Part shown: positions 47,193 through 56,261 of the stretch, one piece after another
Layout of the letters: each line of letters begins with the position of its first letter
How positions within the stretch are numbered: position 1 is the stretch's first letter
Origin: Candidatus Devosia phytovorans
GTDB taxonomy: Bacteria; Pseudomonadota; Alphaproteobacteria; Rhizobiales; Devosiaceae
DNA length: 64,000 nt
Assembly: GCA_029202405.1 (NCBI GenBank)
Contig: CP119312.1
Span: 1,617,001 to 1,681,000, forward strand
Direction of reading: 5' to 3'
Notes under the pieces: generated by a model
What the model was told of the DNA's origin: nothing
Seen by the model: only the letters and a program-made list of their open reading frames with translations
Database searches by the model: none
Position numbers and translations under genes: made by a program

Positions 47193-48002
47193 ATGCAGCC
47201 GTCCCGCGATATTGCCCGCCTGATCGAAATCATGGCGGCGCTGCGCAATCCCGATGGTGGCTGCCCCTGGGACCTTGAACAGGACTTTTCGACCATCCGC
47301 CACTACACGATCGAGGAGGCCTATGAGGTGGCCGATGCGATCGAGCGCGAGGATTTTTCCGATTTGCGCGAGGAGCTTGGCGATCTCTTGCTGCAGCCAA
47401 TCTATCACGCGCAGATGGCCAGCGAGGCCGGGCACTTCGATATTGGCGATGTCGTGCAATCGATCACCGAAAAGCTGATCCGCCGGCATCCGCATGTGTT
47501 CGGCGATGTAGTGGCCGGCACCTCCGACGCCTCCGAGAAGCAATGGGAAGCCATCAAGGCCCAGGAACGCGCCGCCAAGGCCGCGCGCAAGGGCGACGAG
47601 ACGCCATCCCTGCTCGATGACGTGCCCAATGTGCTGCCGGCGCTAGCCCGTGCCGGCAAGCTCACCAAGCGCGCCGCCAAGGTCGGGTTCGACTGGCCAG
47701 ACTTTGCCTCGGTCAAGGCAAAGGTCGACGAGGAGCTCAATGAGGTCGTCGAGGCTCAGGCCTCTGGCGATGTGGCTGCAGTTCAGGAAGAGATCGGCGA
47801 CCTGCTGTTTGCCGTGGCCAACCTTGCCCGCCACGCCGGTGTCGATGCCGAGGCGGCGCTGCGCGATGCCAATTACAAGTTCACCCGGCGGTTCCACCAT
47901 GTCGAGGCGCGTTGCCGCGAGGATGGCATCGAGCCCAAGGCGGCCGGACTGGACCGGCTGGATGGCTACTGGAACGAGATCCGCGCCGCCGACAAGGCCT
48001 AA
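47193..48002 (+). CDS. mazG: Nucleoside triphosphate pyrophosphohydrolase MazG
   Basis: 269 residues. Two MazG domains are visible: the N-terminal one has GGCPWDLEQDFSTIRHYTIEEAYEVADAIE and LREELGDLLLQPIYHAQMA, the second has KVGFDWPDFASVKAKVDEELNEVVEA and EEIGDLLFAVANLARH. The EExxE and ExxD metal-binding patterns are intact. It hydrolyses NTPs to NMP and pyrophosphate (house-cleaning). GAGG is upstream of the ATG. The 3' end overlaps hflX by 4 nt in convergent orientation. Confidence 0.93.
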   Translation: MQPSRDIARLIEIMAALRNPDGGCPWDLEQDFSTIRHYTIEEAYEVADAIEREDFSDLREELGDLLLQPIYHAQMASEAGHFDIGDVVQSITEKLIRRHPHVFGDVVAGTSDASEKQWEAIKAQERAAKAARKGDETPSLLDDVPNVLPALARAGKLTKRAAKVGFDWPDFASVKAKVDEELNEVVEAQASGDVAAVQEEIGDLLFAVANLARHAGVDAEAALRDANYKFTRRFHHVEARCREDGIEPKAAGLDRLDGYWNEIRAADKA

Positions 48003-49354
48003 GCCTCTACAAGCTCGATCCGGCCATTGAAGCGTTCGAGGAAGGCGGTCTTGTGCCGCGGATCGACGCGGATGGTGAAACCGGAGCCCTGTTCGGTCGG
48101 CTCGTCGCGACCAACGATTTCGGCATGGCTATGCAGCCAGCCGATGTCGGCACCAGCAGAATGGGGCACGTGGACGTGGTAAGTCCGGCTCTTTTCGGCC
48201 AGGGCCGACTCGATGGCCAGTTTGAGCGCATCAAGCCCCTGCCCGGTCTTGGCCGAGGCATGAACGACGGCCGCGACCTTGCTGGCCGGAACGATGCCGA
48301 CGAGGTCGGCCTCATTGACCAGATCCACCTTGTTCCAGACCTCGATGATCGGCGTGGTCTCCGGCAGGACGCCAAGTTCGCCGAGCACCTTCAAGACGTC
48401 GTGGGCCTGGGCCGGGTGATCTTCGTTAGCAATGTCGCGGGCGTGCAGGATCACATCGGCGTCGATGGTTTCCTCGAGCGTAGCGCGAAAGGCAGCGACC
48501 AGGTCGGTCGGCAGATCGGCGACAAAACCGACGGTGTCGGTGAGGATGACCTCGCGGCCATGTGGCAGGTCCAGCTTGCGCACGGTGGTGTCAAGCGTAG
48601 CAAACAGCAGGTCCTGGGCGAAGACCCCAGCCCCGGTCAGCGTGTTGAACAGGCTTGATTTGCCGGCGTTTGTATAGCCGACCAGGGCGATGATCGGCGT
48701 GCCGGAGCGTTGCTGGCGCTGCTGGGTGCGGACCTTCTTGACTTTATCGAGGCGATCTTCGAGCAGGACGATACGGTCCATGATCTGGCGACGATCGCTT
48801 TCGATCTGGGTTTCGCCGGGGCCGCCCATGAAGCCGCTGCCGCCGGAGCCGCGCTGGCGCTCAAGGTGGGTCCAGGAGCGGACAAGCCGGCCCTTCTGAT
48901 AGTTGAGGTGGGCCAGTTCCACCTGCAGCGCGCCTTCGCGCGTGGCAGCGCGCTCGCCGAAAATCTCCAGAATCAGGGCGGTGCGGTCGAGCACCTTGGC
49001 GCCGGTCTCGGTTTCGAGATTGCGCTGCTGAATAGCGGTCAGCGACGCATCGACCAGCAACAAGTCGATTTCATCCTGCTTGACCCGGCCCGCCAGCATT
49101 TCGGTGTGGCCGCCACCGATGAAGGTGGCCGGCTTGACCTCGCGAACCTTGACGATTTCGGCGAAGACGACGTCAAGCCGGATCGCCTCGGCGAGGCCTT
49201 CGAATTCGGCCTGCCGCGCTTCGATGGAATGCTGGGACAGCTGGCCGCGCACATCGGGCACAACGACGCCGGCGCGTGTCGGCTTGGCACGGCGATCGAT
49301 AAACGCCTTCGGGCCACCCTTGTGGATGGCCTCTTCATCATCAAAGTCTGTCAT
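47999..49354 (-). CDS. hflX: GTPase HflX
   Basis: 451 residues. The N-terminal HflX domain (TRAGVVVPDVRGQLSQHSIEARQAEFEGLAEAI) is followed by the glycine-rich linker GGSGFMGGPGETQIESDRR and a G domain with VGYTNAGKSSLFN (G1), DTVGFVADLP (G3) and NKVDL (G4). HflX is a ribosome-associated GTPase that splits stalled ribosomes. It lies directly downstream of hfq, the classic order. Confidence 0.94.
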   Translation of the reverse strand: MTDFDDEEAIHKGGPKAFIDRRAKPTRAGVVVPDVRGQLSQHSIEARQAEFEGLAEAIRLDVVFAEIVKVREVKPATFIGGGHTEMLAGRVKQDEIDLLLVDASLTAIQQRNLETETGAKVLDRTALILEIFGERAATREGALQVELAHLNYQKGRLVRSWTHLERQRGSGGSGFMGGPGETQIESDRRQIMDRIVLLEDRLDKVKKVRTQQRQQRSGTPIIALVGYTNAGKSSLFNTLTGAGVFAQDLLFATLDTTVRKLDLPHGREVILTDTVGFVADLPTDLVAAFRATLEETIDADVILHARDIANEDHPAQAHDVLKVLGELGVLPETTPIIEVWNKVDLVNEADLVGIVPASKVAAVVHASAKTGQGLDALKLAIESALAEKSRTYHVHVPHSAGADIGWLHSHAEIVGRDEPTEQGSGFTIRVDPRHKTAFLERFNGRIELVEA

Positions 49355-49419
49355 TGCAACTCGCTAAGCCGCCCCGAAGCGAGGCGACCCTGGGTTTCGT
49401 CGGTCCGCGCCACGGCGCG

Positions 49420-49668
49420 TCAGTCGTCGGTGTTCTGCTCGGGATCAAACAGCTGGATCGGCGCGCCCGGCATGATGGTCGAGATGGCGTGCTTGTACAC
49501 GAGCTGGGATTGCGCATCGCGGCGCAGCAGCAGGCAGAAATTGTCGAACCAGGTGATCACACCCTGCAGCTTGACGCCGTTCACGAGAAATATCGTGACG
49601 GGCACCTTCTGCTTGCGGACGTGGTTGAGAAAGGAATCCTGGAGATTAGGTTGCTTTTCGCTGGGCAT
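49420..49668 (-). CDS. hfq: RNA chaperone Hfq
   Basis: 82 residues from the ATG at 49668, which has AGAGG upstream; an in-frame start at 49725 adds unrelated sequence. The Sm1 motif (QDSFLNHVRKQKVPVTIFLVNG... WFDNFCLLLRR) and Sm2 motif (YKHAIST) are both complete. It forms a hexamer that pairs small RNAs with mRNAs. The short C-terminal tail is usual for alphaproteobacteria. It lies between ntrX and hflX, all on the minus strand. Confidence 0.96.
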   Translation of the reverse strand: MPSEKQPNLQDSFLNHVRKQKVPVTIFLVNGVKLQGVITWFDNFCLLLRRDAQSQLVYKHAISTIMPGAPIQLFDPEQNTDD

Positions 49669-49871
49669 TCGGGCCTCTTTTCCGCGACATTGTCTGTCGC
49701 TGTTTTCAGTGAAAATTGCTGCCAATCGGGACCGTTACCGTGTCTGGTCCAGTCCAACATGACTGCAATTCACAGCTTCACTATGGCACAGAACATTTTT
49801 GCTGCCTACCGCAGCCATTGCATGGCGGGGCGGACAAATTGACAGGTCATGCCCGAGTGGTCGACGGGCAG

Positions 49872-51254
49872 TTACAATCCAAGTGATTTGATCTTGCGGT
49901 GCAACGCGCTGCGCTCCATGCCGACGAATTCCGCGGTCTTGGATATATTGCCGCCGAAGCGCTCGATCTGGGCCAGCAGATACTGGCGTTCGAAGACTTC
50001 GCGGGCGTCGCGCAGGGGCAGACTCATCAGATGTGCCGAGGCATCAGTGTCGCCAACGGTGGGCAGCACCTCGCCAATGTCGGACGGCAGCATGGCGGCG
50101 GTGATGACGCCGTCTTCGGGCTGCTGGTCCTTCATCAGGATGAGCAGGCGTTCGATGGAGTTACGCAACTGGCGGGCATTGCCCGGCCATTCCTGGGCCT
50201 GCAGCACCGCAATGGCGTCGTCGCCGACCGTCAGGCGCTGCAGATTGTGCATGCGAGCAACCTGTTCGATGAACACACCCACCAGTGGCGGTACGTCTTC
50301 TCGGCGTTCCTTGAGCGGGGTCAGCGGCAGCGGCACAATGGAGAGGCGATGGAAGAGGTCGGAGCGGAATTCACCGGCCTCGATCTGCGCCGCAACATTC
50401 TGCGAGCTGGAGGAAATGATGCGGACGTCGATCGGCACGGCCTGGGTGCCGCCGACGCGGTTGAAGCGGTTTTCCACGAGGGTGCGGAGCAGCGCGGCCT
50501 GGGTCTGGGCCGGTAGCGTCGTGACCTCCGAAAGATAGAGCGTGCCGCCATGGGCCTTTTCGAGGGCGCCGACTTCCACCTTGAGGATGCCGGTCTTTTC
50601 GCGCGTCTCGCGGCCGAACAGGACCACGGGCACTTCCTCGGGGGCGTAGAGCGAGGCGTTGATCTCCACAAAGGGCGATTCGGCGCGCGGGCTGCGTTGA
50701 TGGACCAGGCGGGCCACCTGCCCCTTGCCAGCGCCCGAGGGGCCGGAAATGAAGATGCGCGAATTGGTGGGTGCGGATTTCTCGATGATGCCGCGCACCT
50801 GCTGCAGCGATGGCGAAGGACCAACCAGTTCGGCACTCTTGGATGCAGAGCGTTCCTTGAGTTCGGCCACTTCATTGCGCAGGCGCGTCGCTTCCATGGC
50901 GCGCTGGGTGATGTGGAGCAGCCGGTCAATCTTGAAGGGCTTTTCGATATAGTCATAGGCGCCGCGACGAATGGCCGAGACGGCCGTCTCGACATTGCCG
51001 TGGCCGGAGATCATCACCACCGGCATGTCCGGATGCTGGCTCTGGAACACGTCGAGCAGCTGAAGCCCATCGAGGCGCGAGCCCTGCATCCAGATATCGA
51101 GGAACACCAGGCTCGGTCGACGGCGCGCGATCTCGTTGAGGCCGCTGTCGGCGTCATGGGCCTGCCGCGCCTCAAAGCCCTCGTCTTCGAGAATGCCCGC
51201 GATCAGGTCGCGGATATCGTCTTCGTCGTCGATGATGAGAATGTCGAGTGCCAT
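49872..51254 (-). CDS. ntrX: Nitrogen response regulator NtrX (degenerate AAA+ domain)
   Basis: 460 residues: receiver domain (1-120, phospho-acceptor Asp53 in VFLDIWM), AAA+ domain (about 140-370) and a Fis-type HTH at the end (GNISKTAEFVGMERSALHRKIKSLGL). The AAA+ part keeps Walker A (GPSGAGKG) but has no GAFTGA sigma-54 loop: the matching stretch reads LFGRETREKTGILKVEVGALEKA. Walker B is LYLSEV, with Ser where Asp is expected. It is therefore unlikely to activate sigma-54 and probably acts as a DNA-binding regulator. The start overlaps the ntrY stop by one base. Confidence 0.92.
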   Translation of the reverse strand: MALDILIIDDEDDIRDLIAGILEDEGFEARQAHDADSGLNEIARRRPSLVFLDIWMQGSRLDGLQLLDVFQSQHPDMPVVMISGHGNVETAVSAIRRGAYDYIEKPFKIDRLLHITQRAMEATRLRNEVAELKERSASKSAELVGPSPSLQQVRGIIEKSAPTNSRIFISGPSGAGKGQVARLVHQRSPRAESPFVEINASLYAPEEVPVVLFGRETREKTGILKVEVGALEKAHGGTLYLSEVTTLPAQTQAALLRTLVENRFNRVGGTQAVPIDVRIISSSSQNVAAQIEAGEFRSDLFHRLSIVPLPLTPLKERREDVPPLVGVFIEQVARMHNLQRLTVGDDAIAVLQAQEWPGNARQLRNSIERLLILMKDQQPEDGVITAAMLPSDIGEVLPTVGDTDASAHLMSLPLRDAREVFERQYLLAQIERFGGNISKTAEFVGMERSALHRKIKSLGL

Positions 51255-53593
51255 TACTTATGAACCGCGGCGCGAACCGGTGGTTCCTCCTGTTGGGCAG
51301 ATGTCGGCTCCGCGGTAGCGGCGCCTACGGCCTCTGAAGTCTTGGTGGGCGATTGCAAAGGCAGTGTGAAGGTCACGCAGGCGCCGATGCGACCGTAAGG
51401 ATCGGGTTCGGCATCGACGAGTTCGACGATGCCCCCATGCTGTTCGATGATTTTGGCGACGATGGCGAGGCCGAGGCCCGTGCCCTTTTCGCGGGTGGTC
51501 ATATAGGGTTCCAGCAGGCGCTGGCGGTTGTCCTTGGGCCAGCCCTTGCCATTGTCGGAGATGGACACGCGGGCGTGGGTGCCCTCCAGCTGCGCCTCGA
51601 CGATGATGGTTGGCTCGAAGCTTTCCGAGGACGTATCGACCTCTTCGAAGGCCTCCACGGCGTTCTTGATGAGGTTGGTCAGCGACTGGGCGATCAGGCG
51701 ATTGTCGAACCAGGCATAGATTGCGTCTTCCGGCAACAGGGTGCGGATGGTGATTTCCGGCAGGCGGACGCTTTCGAGGAAAACGGCCTGGCGCACGGTG
51801 TCGCTGAGATCGGTCACCTCGGGCGCTGCCTCGGGCATGCGGGCAAAGGCAGAAAATTCATCGACCATGCGGCCGATATCGCCGACCTGGCGGACAATAG
51901 TGTTGATGCATTTGTCGAAGACCTCGCGATCGTCCTCCAGCTTGGAGCCATAACGGCGGCGCAGGCGCTCGGCAGAGAGCTGGATGGGGGTCAGCGGGTT
52001 CTTGATCTCATGGGCGATGCGGCGCGCCACGTCGGCCCAAGCGCTGGTGCGCTGGGCGGATTCGAGGTCGGTGATGTCGTCGAAGGTCAGCACATAGCCC
52101 TTGGATTCGGCGATGGTGCCTTCGCGGGTGAGCTGGACCTGATAGGTGCGGCGGTCGGTTTCATTGCCGAGCTGGATCTGGTCGCGCACCTGGCCGCGGC
52201 GCGCCGAGCGGGCGCGTTCGAGGATCGGTTCGAGCTGGGGCATGACCTTTTCCATGGGCTCGCCCATCAGGTCGATTTCCTGCCGATCCAGCATGTCGCA
52301 GGCGCGGGCATTGACCAGGTTGATGGCACCGAAGGCGTCGAGACCGATAATGCCCGCGGACACGCCCTCCACCACGGCTTCAGTGAACTGGCGACGCTTC
52401 TCATTCATTTCACTGGCGGTGACGAGTGCTTCACGCTGGTTCTTAAGTTGCGACGTCATGCGATTGAAACCGTTCGACAAATCGCGAAGATCGCCCCTGC
52501 CTTCCTGAACCGGCACCTGAACATCGAGATCGCCATTGCTGACGCGATTGGAAGCGACCATGAGGTTTCTGATCGGGTCGACGAAGCGGTTTGCCAGGGC
52601 AATGCCGACCCATAGCGCGGCGAGCAGCAGCACCACGGCCAGACCGACATAGAGGATGGTGAAGGTGATCTGGAACACCAGCCGGTTGGACGCATATTGG
52701 CGATATTCGGTGATGTTCTCGTCGGTAAGCTGCATGTATTCGAGAACTTCGGCCTCGACCGGGCGGGCGACGAAAAGGAAGGTATCCTCGTAGCCGCGCA
52801 GCTTGATGACCTGGCCGACTAGGTTGATGCGACCGGGGGCGATGGCCTCAGGAATGCCTTCCACCAGGTTCTGCGTCATGCCCTCGGGCAGTTGCGGATA
52901 GGCGCCCTGCACGGCAATCTGGGCTCGCATCAGGGTTTCGCCTGCGCCGTTGACCAAAGAGGTGAAGGGCAGCGAGCGGGTGACCGCCAGGGCCGTGAGG
53001 ATGCGCTGGAAGCGCTCCTGATCTTCGTTGAAGACGCTATGGGCCTGCTCGAGCTCGGAGGCCACCCAGATGACGTCGTCGCGAATGACCTGCGCGTGCT
53101 CGATCAGATAGGAGCGTGCGACAAGACGCGAGCTTTCCACCATGGCGCGGGTGCGCTCGGAGAACCATTGGTCGAGGCCCTGGTTGAGCGCAATTGTGGC
53201 GACGATGGCGACCAGGGCGGCCGGCAGTGCTGCTACCAGGGCGAACATGGTGACCATGCGGATCTGCAAGCCCGCGCCCGGCTGACGCTGCATGCGCGCC
53301 TGAATCAGCAGGGCCGCCTCGGTGAGCACCAAGGCGATCACCAGCAGCACCAATATGCCGGTGACGATCCAGATCACCGTCCACATGGTGGTGGAGGGTT
53401 CGATATTGGTGGTGCGGGTGAGGATCAGGAAGGAGATCGACGACATCAACACCGAGGCAAAAACCACGATGAAGCCGAGGATGCGGAGCGGCCGGTTGGC
53501 CTGAGCCGAGGCGAGGAACCACGAGGCAGGGCTGGCCGCGCCGGGTCCGGCGCTCTGGTCGCGCCCTGCTTCTGTTGCCGTATTTTCGCTCAT
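51254..53593 (-). CDS. ntrY: Nitrogen sensor histidine kinase NtrY
   Basis: 779 residues from the ATG at 53593 (MSENTATEAG); upstream in-frame codons to 53716 add arginine-rich non-homologous sequence. Four membrane segments lie in the first half, including ILGFIVVFASVLMSS and ILYVGLAVVLLLAALWVGIA, with a periplasmic part between the third and fourth. HAMP (NRFVDPIRNLM...), PAS, HisKA (His528 in RIAHEIKNPLTPIQ) and HATPase domains (SDNGKGWP, EKGTGLGLAIVAKI) follow. It should phosphorylate NtrX. Confidence 0.93.
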   Translation of the reverse strand: MSENTATEAGRDQSAGPGAASPASWFLASAQANRPLRILGFIVVFASVLMSSISFLILTRTTNIEPSTTMWTVIWIVTGILVLLVIALVLTEAALLIQARMQRQPGAGLQIRMVTMFALVAALPAALVAIVATIALNQGLDQWFSERTRAMVESSRLVARSYLIEHAQVIRDDVIWVASELEQAHSVFNEDQERFQRILTALAVTRSLPFTSLVNGAGETLMRAQIAVQGAYPQLPEGMTQNLVEGIPEAIAPGRINLVGQVIKLRGYEDTFLFVARPVEAEVLEYMQLTDENITEYRQYASNRLVFQITFTILYVGLAVVLLLAALWVGIALANRFVDPIRNLMVASNRVSNGDLDVQVPVQEGRGDLRDLSNGFNRMTSQLKNQREALVTASEMNEKRRQFTEAVVEGVSAGIIGLDAFGAINLVNARACDMLDRQEIDLMGEPMEKVMPQLEPILERARSARRGQVRDQIQLGNETDRRTYQVQLTREGTIAESKGYVLTFDDITDLESAQRTSAWADVARRIAHEIKNPLTPIQLSAERLRRRYGSKLEDDREVFDKCINTIVRQVGDIGRMVDEFSAFARMPEAAPEVTDLSDTVRQAVFLESVRLPEITIRTLLPEDAIYAWFDNRLIAQSLTNLIKNAVEAFEEVDTSSESFEPTIIVEAQLEGTHARVSISDNGKGWPKDNRQRLLEPYMTTREKGTGLGLAIVAKIIEQHGGIVELVDAEPDPYGRIGACVTFTLPLQSPTKTSEAVGAATAEPTSAQQEEPPVRAAVHK

Positions 53594-53896
53594 AGATGCC
53601 GAAAGGCACTCCGTCTCCGCCACGAAGGGCAGAGTCTGACCCAATTTGGCTGACCCTTCAAGACAAATGTTGCCAAAATGTGACACTGATTGCCGCCGCC
53701 TTCGGCGGGAAAACACGCCAGTGGCGTGTTTTCAGGCGATCAGGCCCGGAGAGCTACGCTCGCAGGGCGCGAAGACTCGGCAATTTCGATCCTTGCCTCG
53801 CACCTCAAACCTCTGTCGCGCCTTGCTGCAAGCCATCTGGACAAGTCCGGCACGCGCAGGCACATCACTGCGCCAACTCCATCAGAGTCTCCACCC
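53594..53896. other. Intergenic region between ntrY and the EamA transporter remnant
   Basis: About 300 nt hold the divergent promoters of ntrY and the transporter. A perfect 11-bp inverted repeat with a 3-nt loop lies at 53709-53733 (GAAAACACGCC / GGCGTGTTTTC), preceded by a shorter CCGCC-TT-CGGCGG palindrome. I see no gene or tRNA here. Confidence 0.5.
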
Positions 53897-54798
53897 GTGA
53901 CCGCCCCAGTCCCCGCCCGCATCGAAACCGCCAGCCTTGCCGGGATGGCCATGGGGATCGGCGCCTATTCGCTGTTCAATCTGCATGACGCGATGGTCAA
54001 GGGCACATCACCGCCCTGCCCGCAGCGCAGATCCTGTTTGTGCGCGGCATCGTGGTCATCATCATGTGTCTCTTCATCGGGCGCATCGGGATTGTCCTTG
54101 AACTGTGGCGCTCAAAGAACCGCACGCTGATCCTGGGACGTGGCCTGATGACCTTGGCGGCATGGGTTATGTATTACACTGCCGGTCGCGAGTTGCAGCT
54201 GGCAGAGATGACCACGCTCTACTACGTCGCGCCGGTCATAACGACGGTGCTGGCCGTCATGTTTCTCAAGGAAACGCTGACGCTGGCGCGCGTTGGTGGA
54301 ACGGCAATCGGCTTCTTCGGCGTCGTGATCGCTGCCAATCCGACGGGATTTTCCATCGGCTGGCCGGTGCTGATGGTGCTGGGCGCCGCGCTGTTCTGGG
54401 CCGTGGCGATGATCCTGATGCGGACGATCTCGAAGAGCGACCGGACAGTGGTGCAGGTCTTTGCGCAAAACCTCATTCATGTCGTGCTGATGGGTGCGGT
54501 CGCGCTGCCGTTCTGGCAGACCATGACGATTGAGCAAGTCGCGATCTGCGTCGGAGCCGGGCTGATCGGGGGCACGGCGCAATTCGTGCTCGTGGAGGCG
54601 GCGCGGGCCGTCCCGGCGAGCGTGCTGGGCACAGTCGAATATGCAGCTCTGATCTGGAGCTTCGTTTTCGGCTATCTGTTCTTCGGCGAGATGCCGGTGC
54701 TGACGGTCTATATCGGCGCGTTCTTCGTTGTCGCGGCAGGCCTGATGCTGGCCCTCAGCGAGCGGCGCAAGAGCCGGGTTGTCATCGACGCGCCGTGA
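53897..54798 (+). pseudogene. EamA/DMT-family transporter, frameshifted
   Basis: The N-terminal part (from GTG 53897: TASLAGMAMGIGAYSLFNLHDAMVK) and the remainder (GTG 54040 onward: RGIVVIIMCLFIG to AAGLMLALSERRKS) are in different frames. Adding one base near 54001-54002 gives ...AMVK[W/G]HITALPAAQILFVRGIVV, the normal sequence of RhaT/EamA permeases with about ten membrane segments. The frameshift removes the first membrane helix from the rest, so the gene is broken unless the base is an assembly error. Exporters of this family carry metabolites such as amino acids or nucleosides; this one's substrate is unknown. It converges on ntrC. Confidence 0.8.
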
Positions 54799-54815
54799 CA
54801 CCGGCTTGGCCGGCG

Positions 54816-56261
54816 CTAGTTGCGCCGGCTGTGCTTGACGATCTCGATGCTGTGGGTGCGGATCTTCTTGCGCAGGGTATTGCGGTTGAGACCCAGCAGG
54901 TCCGCGGCCTTGATCTGGTTGCCGCCGCAGGCATTCAGCGCCATGGCGATCAGAGGCGCCTCCACCCGGTCGATGACGCGCTGATAGAGGCCCGCTGGCG
55001 GCAGGTTGGGCTCATATTCGCGCAGTACCTGCCCGACATGGGTTTCAACCGCCACAGAGACGTCAACGGGGCCGCCACCGGCCGTCGATGACGGGCGCTC
55101 GGCGATGTTGAGCTCGTTCTGGACGATCTCGGCCGAAATGCTTTCGTCGGCATAAAGGGCCGAGAGGCGACGCACGAGGTTTTCCAGCTCGCGCACATTG
55201 CCCGGCCAGGAATAGTTCTGCATCAGTCGGATGGCATCGGCCGAAATGGTCTTGATTGGCTCGCCTTCGCGCTGCGCTGCCTTGAGGAAATGGGCAGCCA
55301 GATCGCCGACGTCGTCGACGCGCTCGCGCAGGGGCGGCAGGCGGATCGGCACGACGTTGAGGCGGTAGTAAAGATCCTCGCGGAACAGGCCCTGACGGAT
55401 CATCTGGCTGAGATCACGATGCGTTGCCGCAACGATGCGGACATTGGTCTTGATGGAGGTTCGACCGCCGACCATGGTGTATTCGCCTTCCTGCAGCACG
55501 CGCAGCAGGCGGGTCTGGGCATCCATCGGCATGTCGCCGATCTCGTCGAGGAAGAGCGTACCGCCTTCGGCCTGCTCGAAGCGACCCGAGGAGCGGGTGT
55601 TAGCGCCGGTGAAGGCCCCCTTCTCATGGCCAAAGAGCTCGGCCTCGATCAGATCGCGCGGGATAGCGGCCATGTTGATGGCGACGAAAGGCCCGTTGCG
55701 GCGCTTGCCGAAGTCGTGCAGGGCGCGGGCTACGAGCTCCTTGCCGGTACCGCTCTCGCCGGTGATCATCACCGTGAGGTCGGTCTGCATCAGACGCGCC
55801 AGGGCGCGGTAGATGTCCTGCATTGCCGTCGAACGACCCACCAGCGGCATGGTTTCGCCGGGCTCTTCGGCCTTGCGATCGCCGATCGTGGGTTTCTTGG
55901 CATCGGCCAGGGCGCGGGCCACGACGGACAGGACTTCGGTGATGTCGAAGGGCTTGGGCAGATATTCGTAGGCCCCGACTTCCGAGGCCCGGATGGCGGT
56001 CATGAACGTATTCTGGGCACTCATGACGATCATCGGCAGCTCGGGACGGAGCTTCTTGATCTTGGGCATAACCTCGAAGGCATTGCCATCGGGCATGGCC
56101 ACGTCGGTGATCAGGATATCGCCTTCACCACGGCTGACCCAGTTCCACATAGTGGAGATATTGCCGGTGGGACGGACCTCGTAGCCGGCACGGGTCAAAG
56201 CCTGATTGAGCACCATGCGGATGGCTGCGTCATCATCGGCGAGCAGGACGACATGGCTCAT
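54816..56261 (-). CDS. ntrC: Nitrogen regulation response regulator NtrC
   Basis: 481 residues: receiver domain (Asp53 in ITDVAMPD; Lys in LPKPFD), AAA+ domain with Walker A GESGTGKE, the sigma-54 contact loop GAFTGA in FGHEKGAFTGANTRS, Walker B GGTLFLDEIGD and RDLSQMIRQGLFREDLYYRLNVVPI, then a Fis-type HTH (GGNQIKAADLLGLNRNTLRKKI). It activates sigma-54 promoters under nitrogen limitation, making it the candidate activator of the promoter at 30951. The start overlaps the ntrB stop in ATGA. Confidence 0.96.
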   Translation of the reverse strand: MSHVVLLADDDAAIRMVLNQALTRAGYEVRPTGNISTMWNWVSRGEGDILITDVAMPDGNAFEVMPKIKKLRPELPMIVMSAQNTFMTAIRASEVGAYEYLPKPFDITEVLSVVARALADAKKPTIGDRKAEEPGETMPLVGRSTAMQDIYRALARLMQTDLTVMITGESGTGKELVARALHDFGKRRNGPFVAINMAAIPRDLIEAELFGHEKGAFTGANTRSSGRFEQAEGGTLFLDEIGDMPMDAQTRLLRVLQEGEYTMVGGRTSIKTNVRIVAATHRDLSQMIRQGLFREDLYYRLNVVPIRLPPLRERVDDVGDLAAHFLKAAQREGEPIKTISADAIRLMQNYSWPGNVRELENLVRRLSALYADESISAEIVQNELNIAERPSSTAGGGPVDVSVAVETHVGQVLREYEPNLPPAGLYQRVIDRVEAPLIAMALNACGGNQIKAADLLGLNRNTLRKKIRTHSIEIVKHSRRN

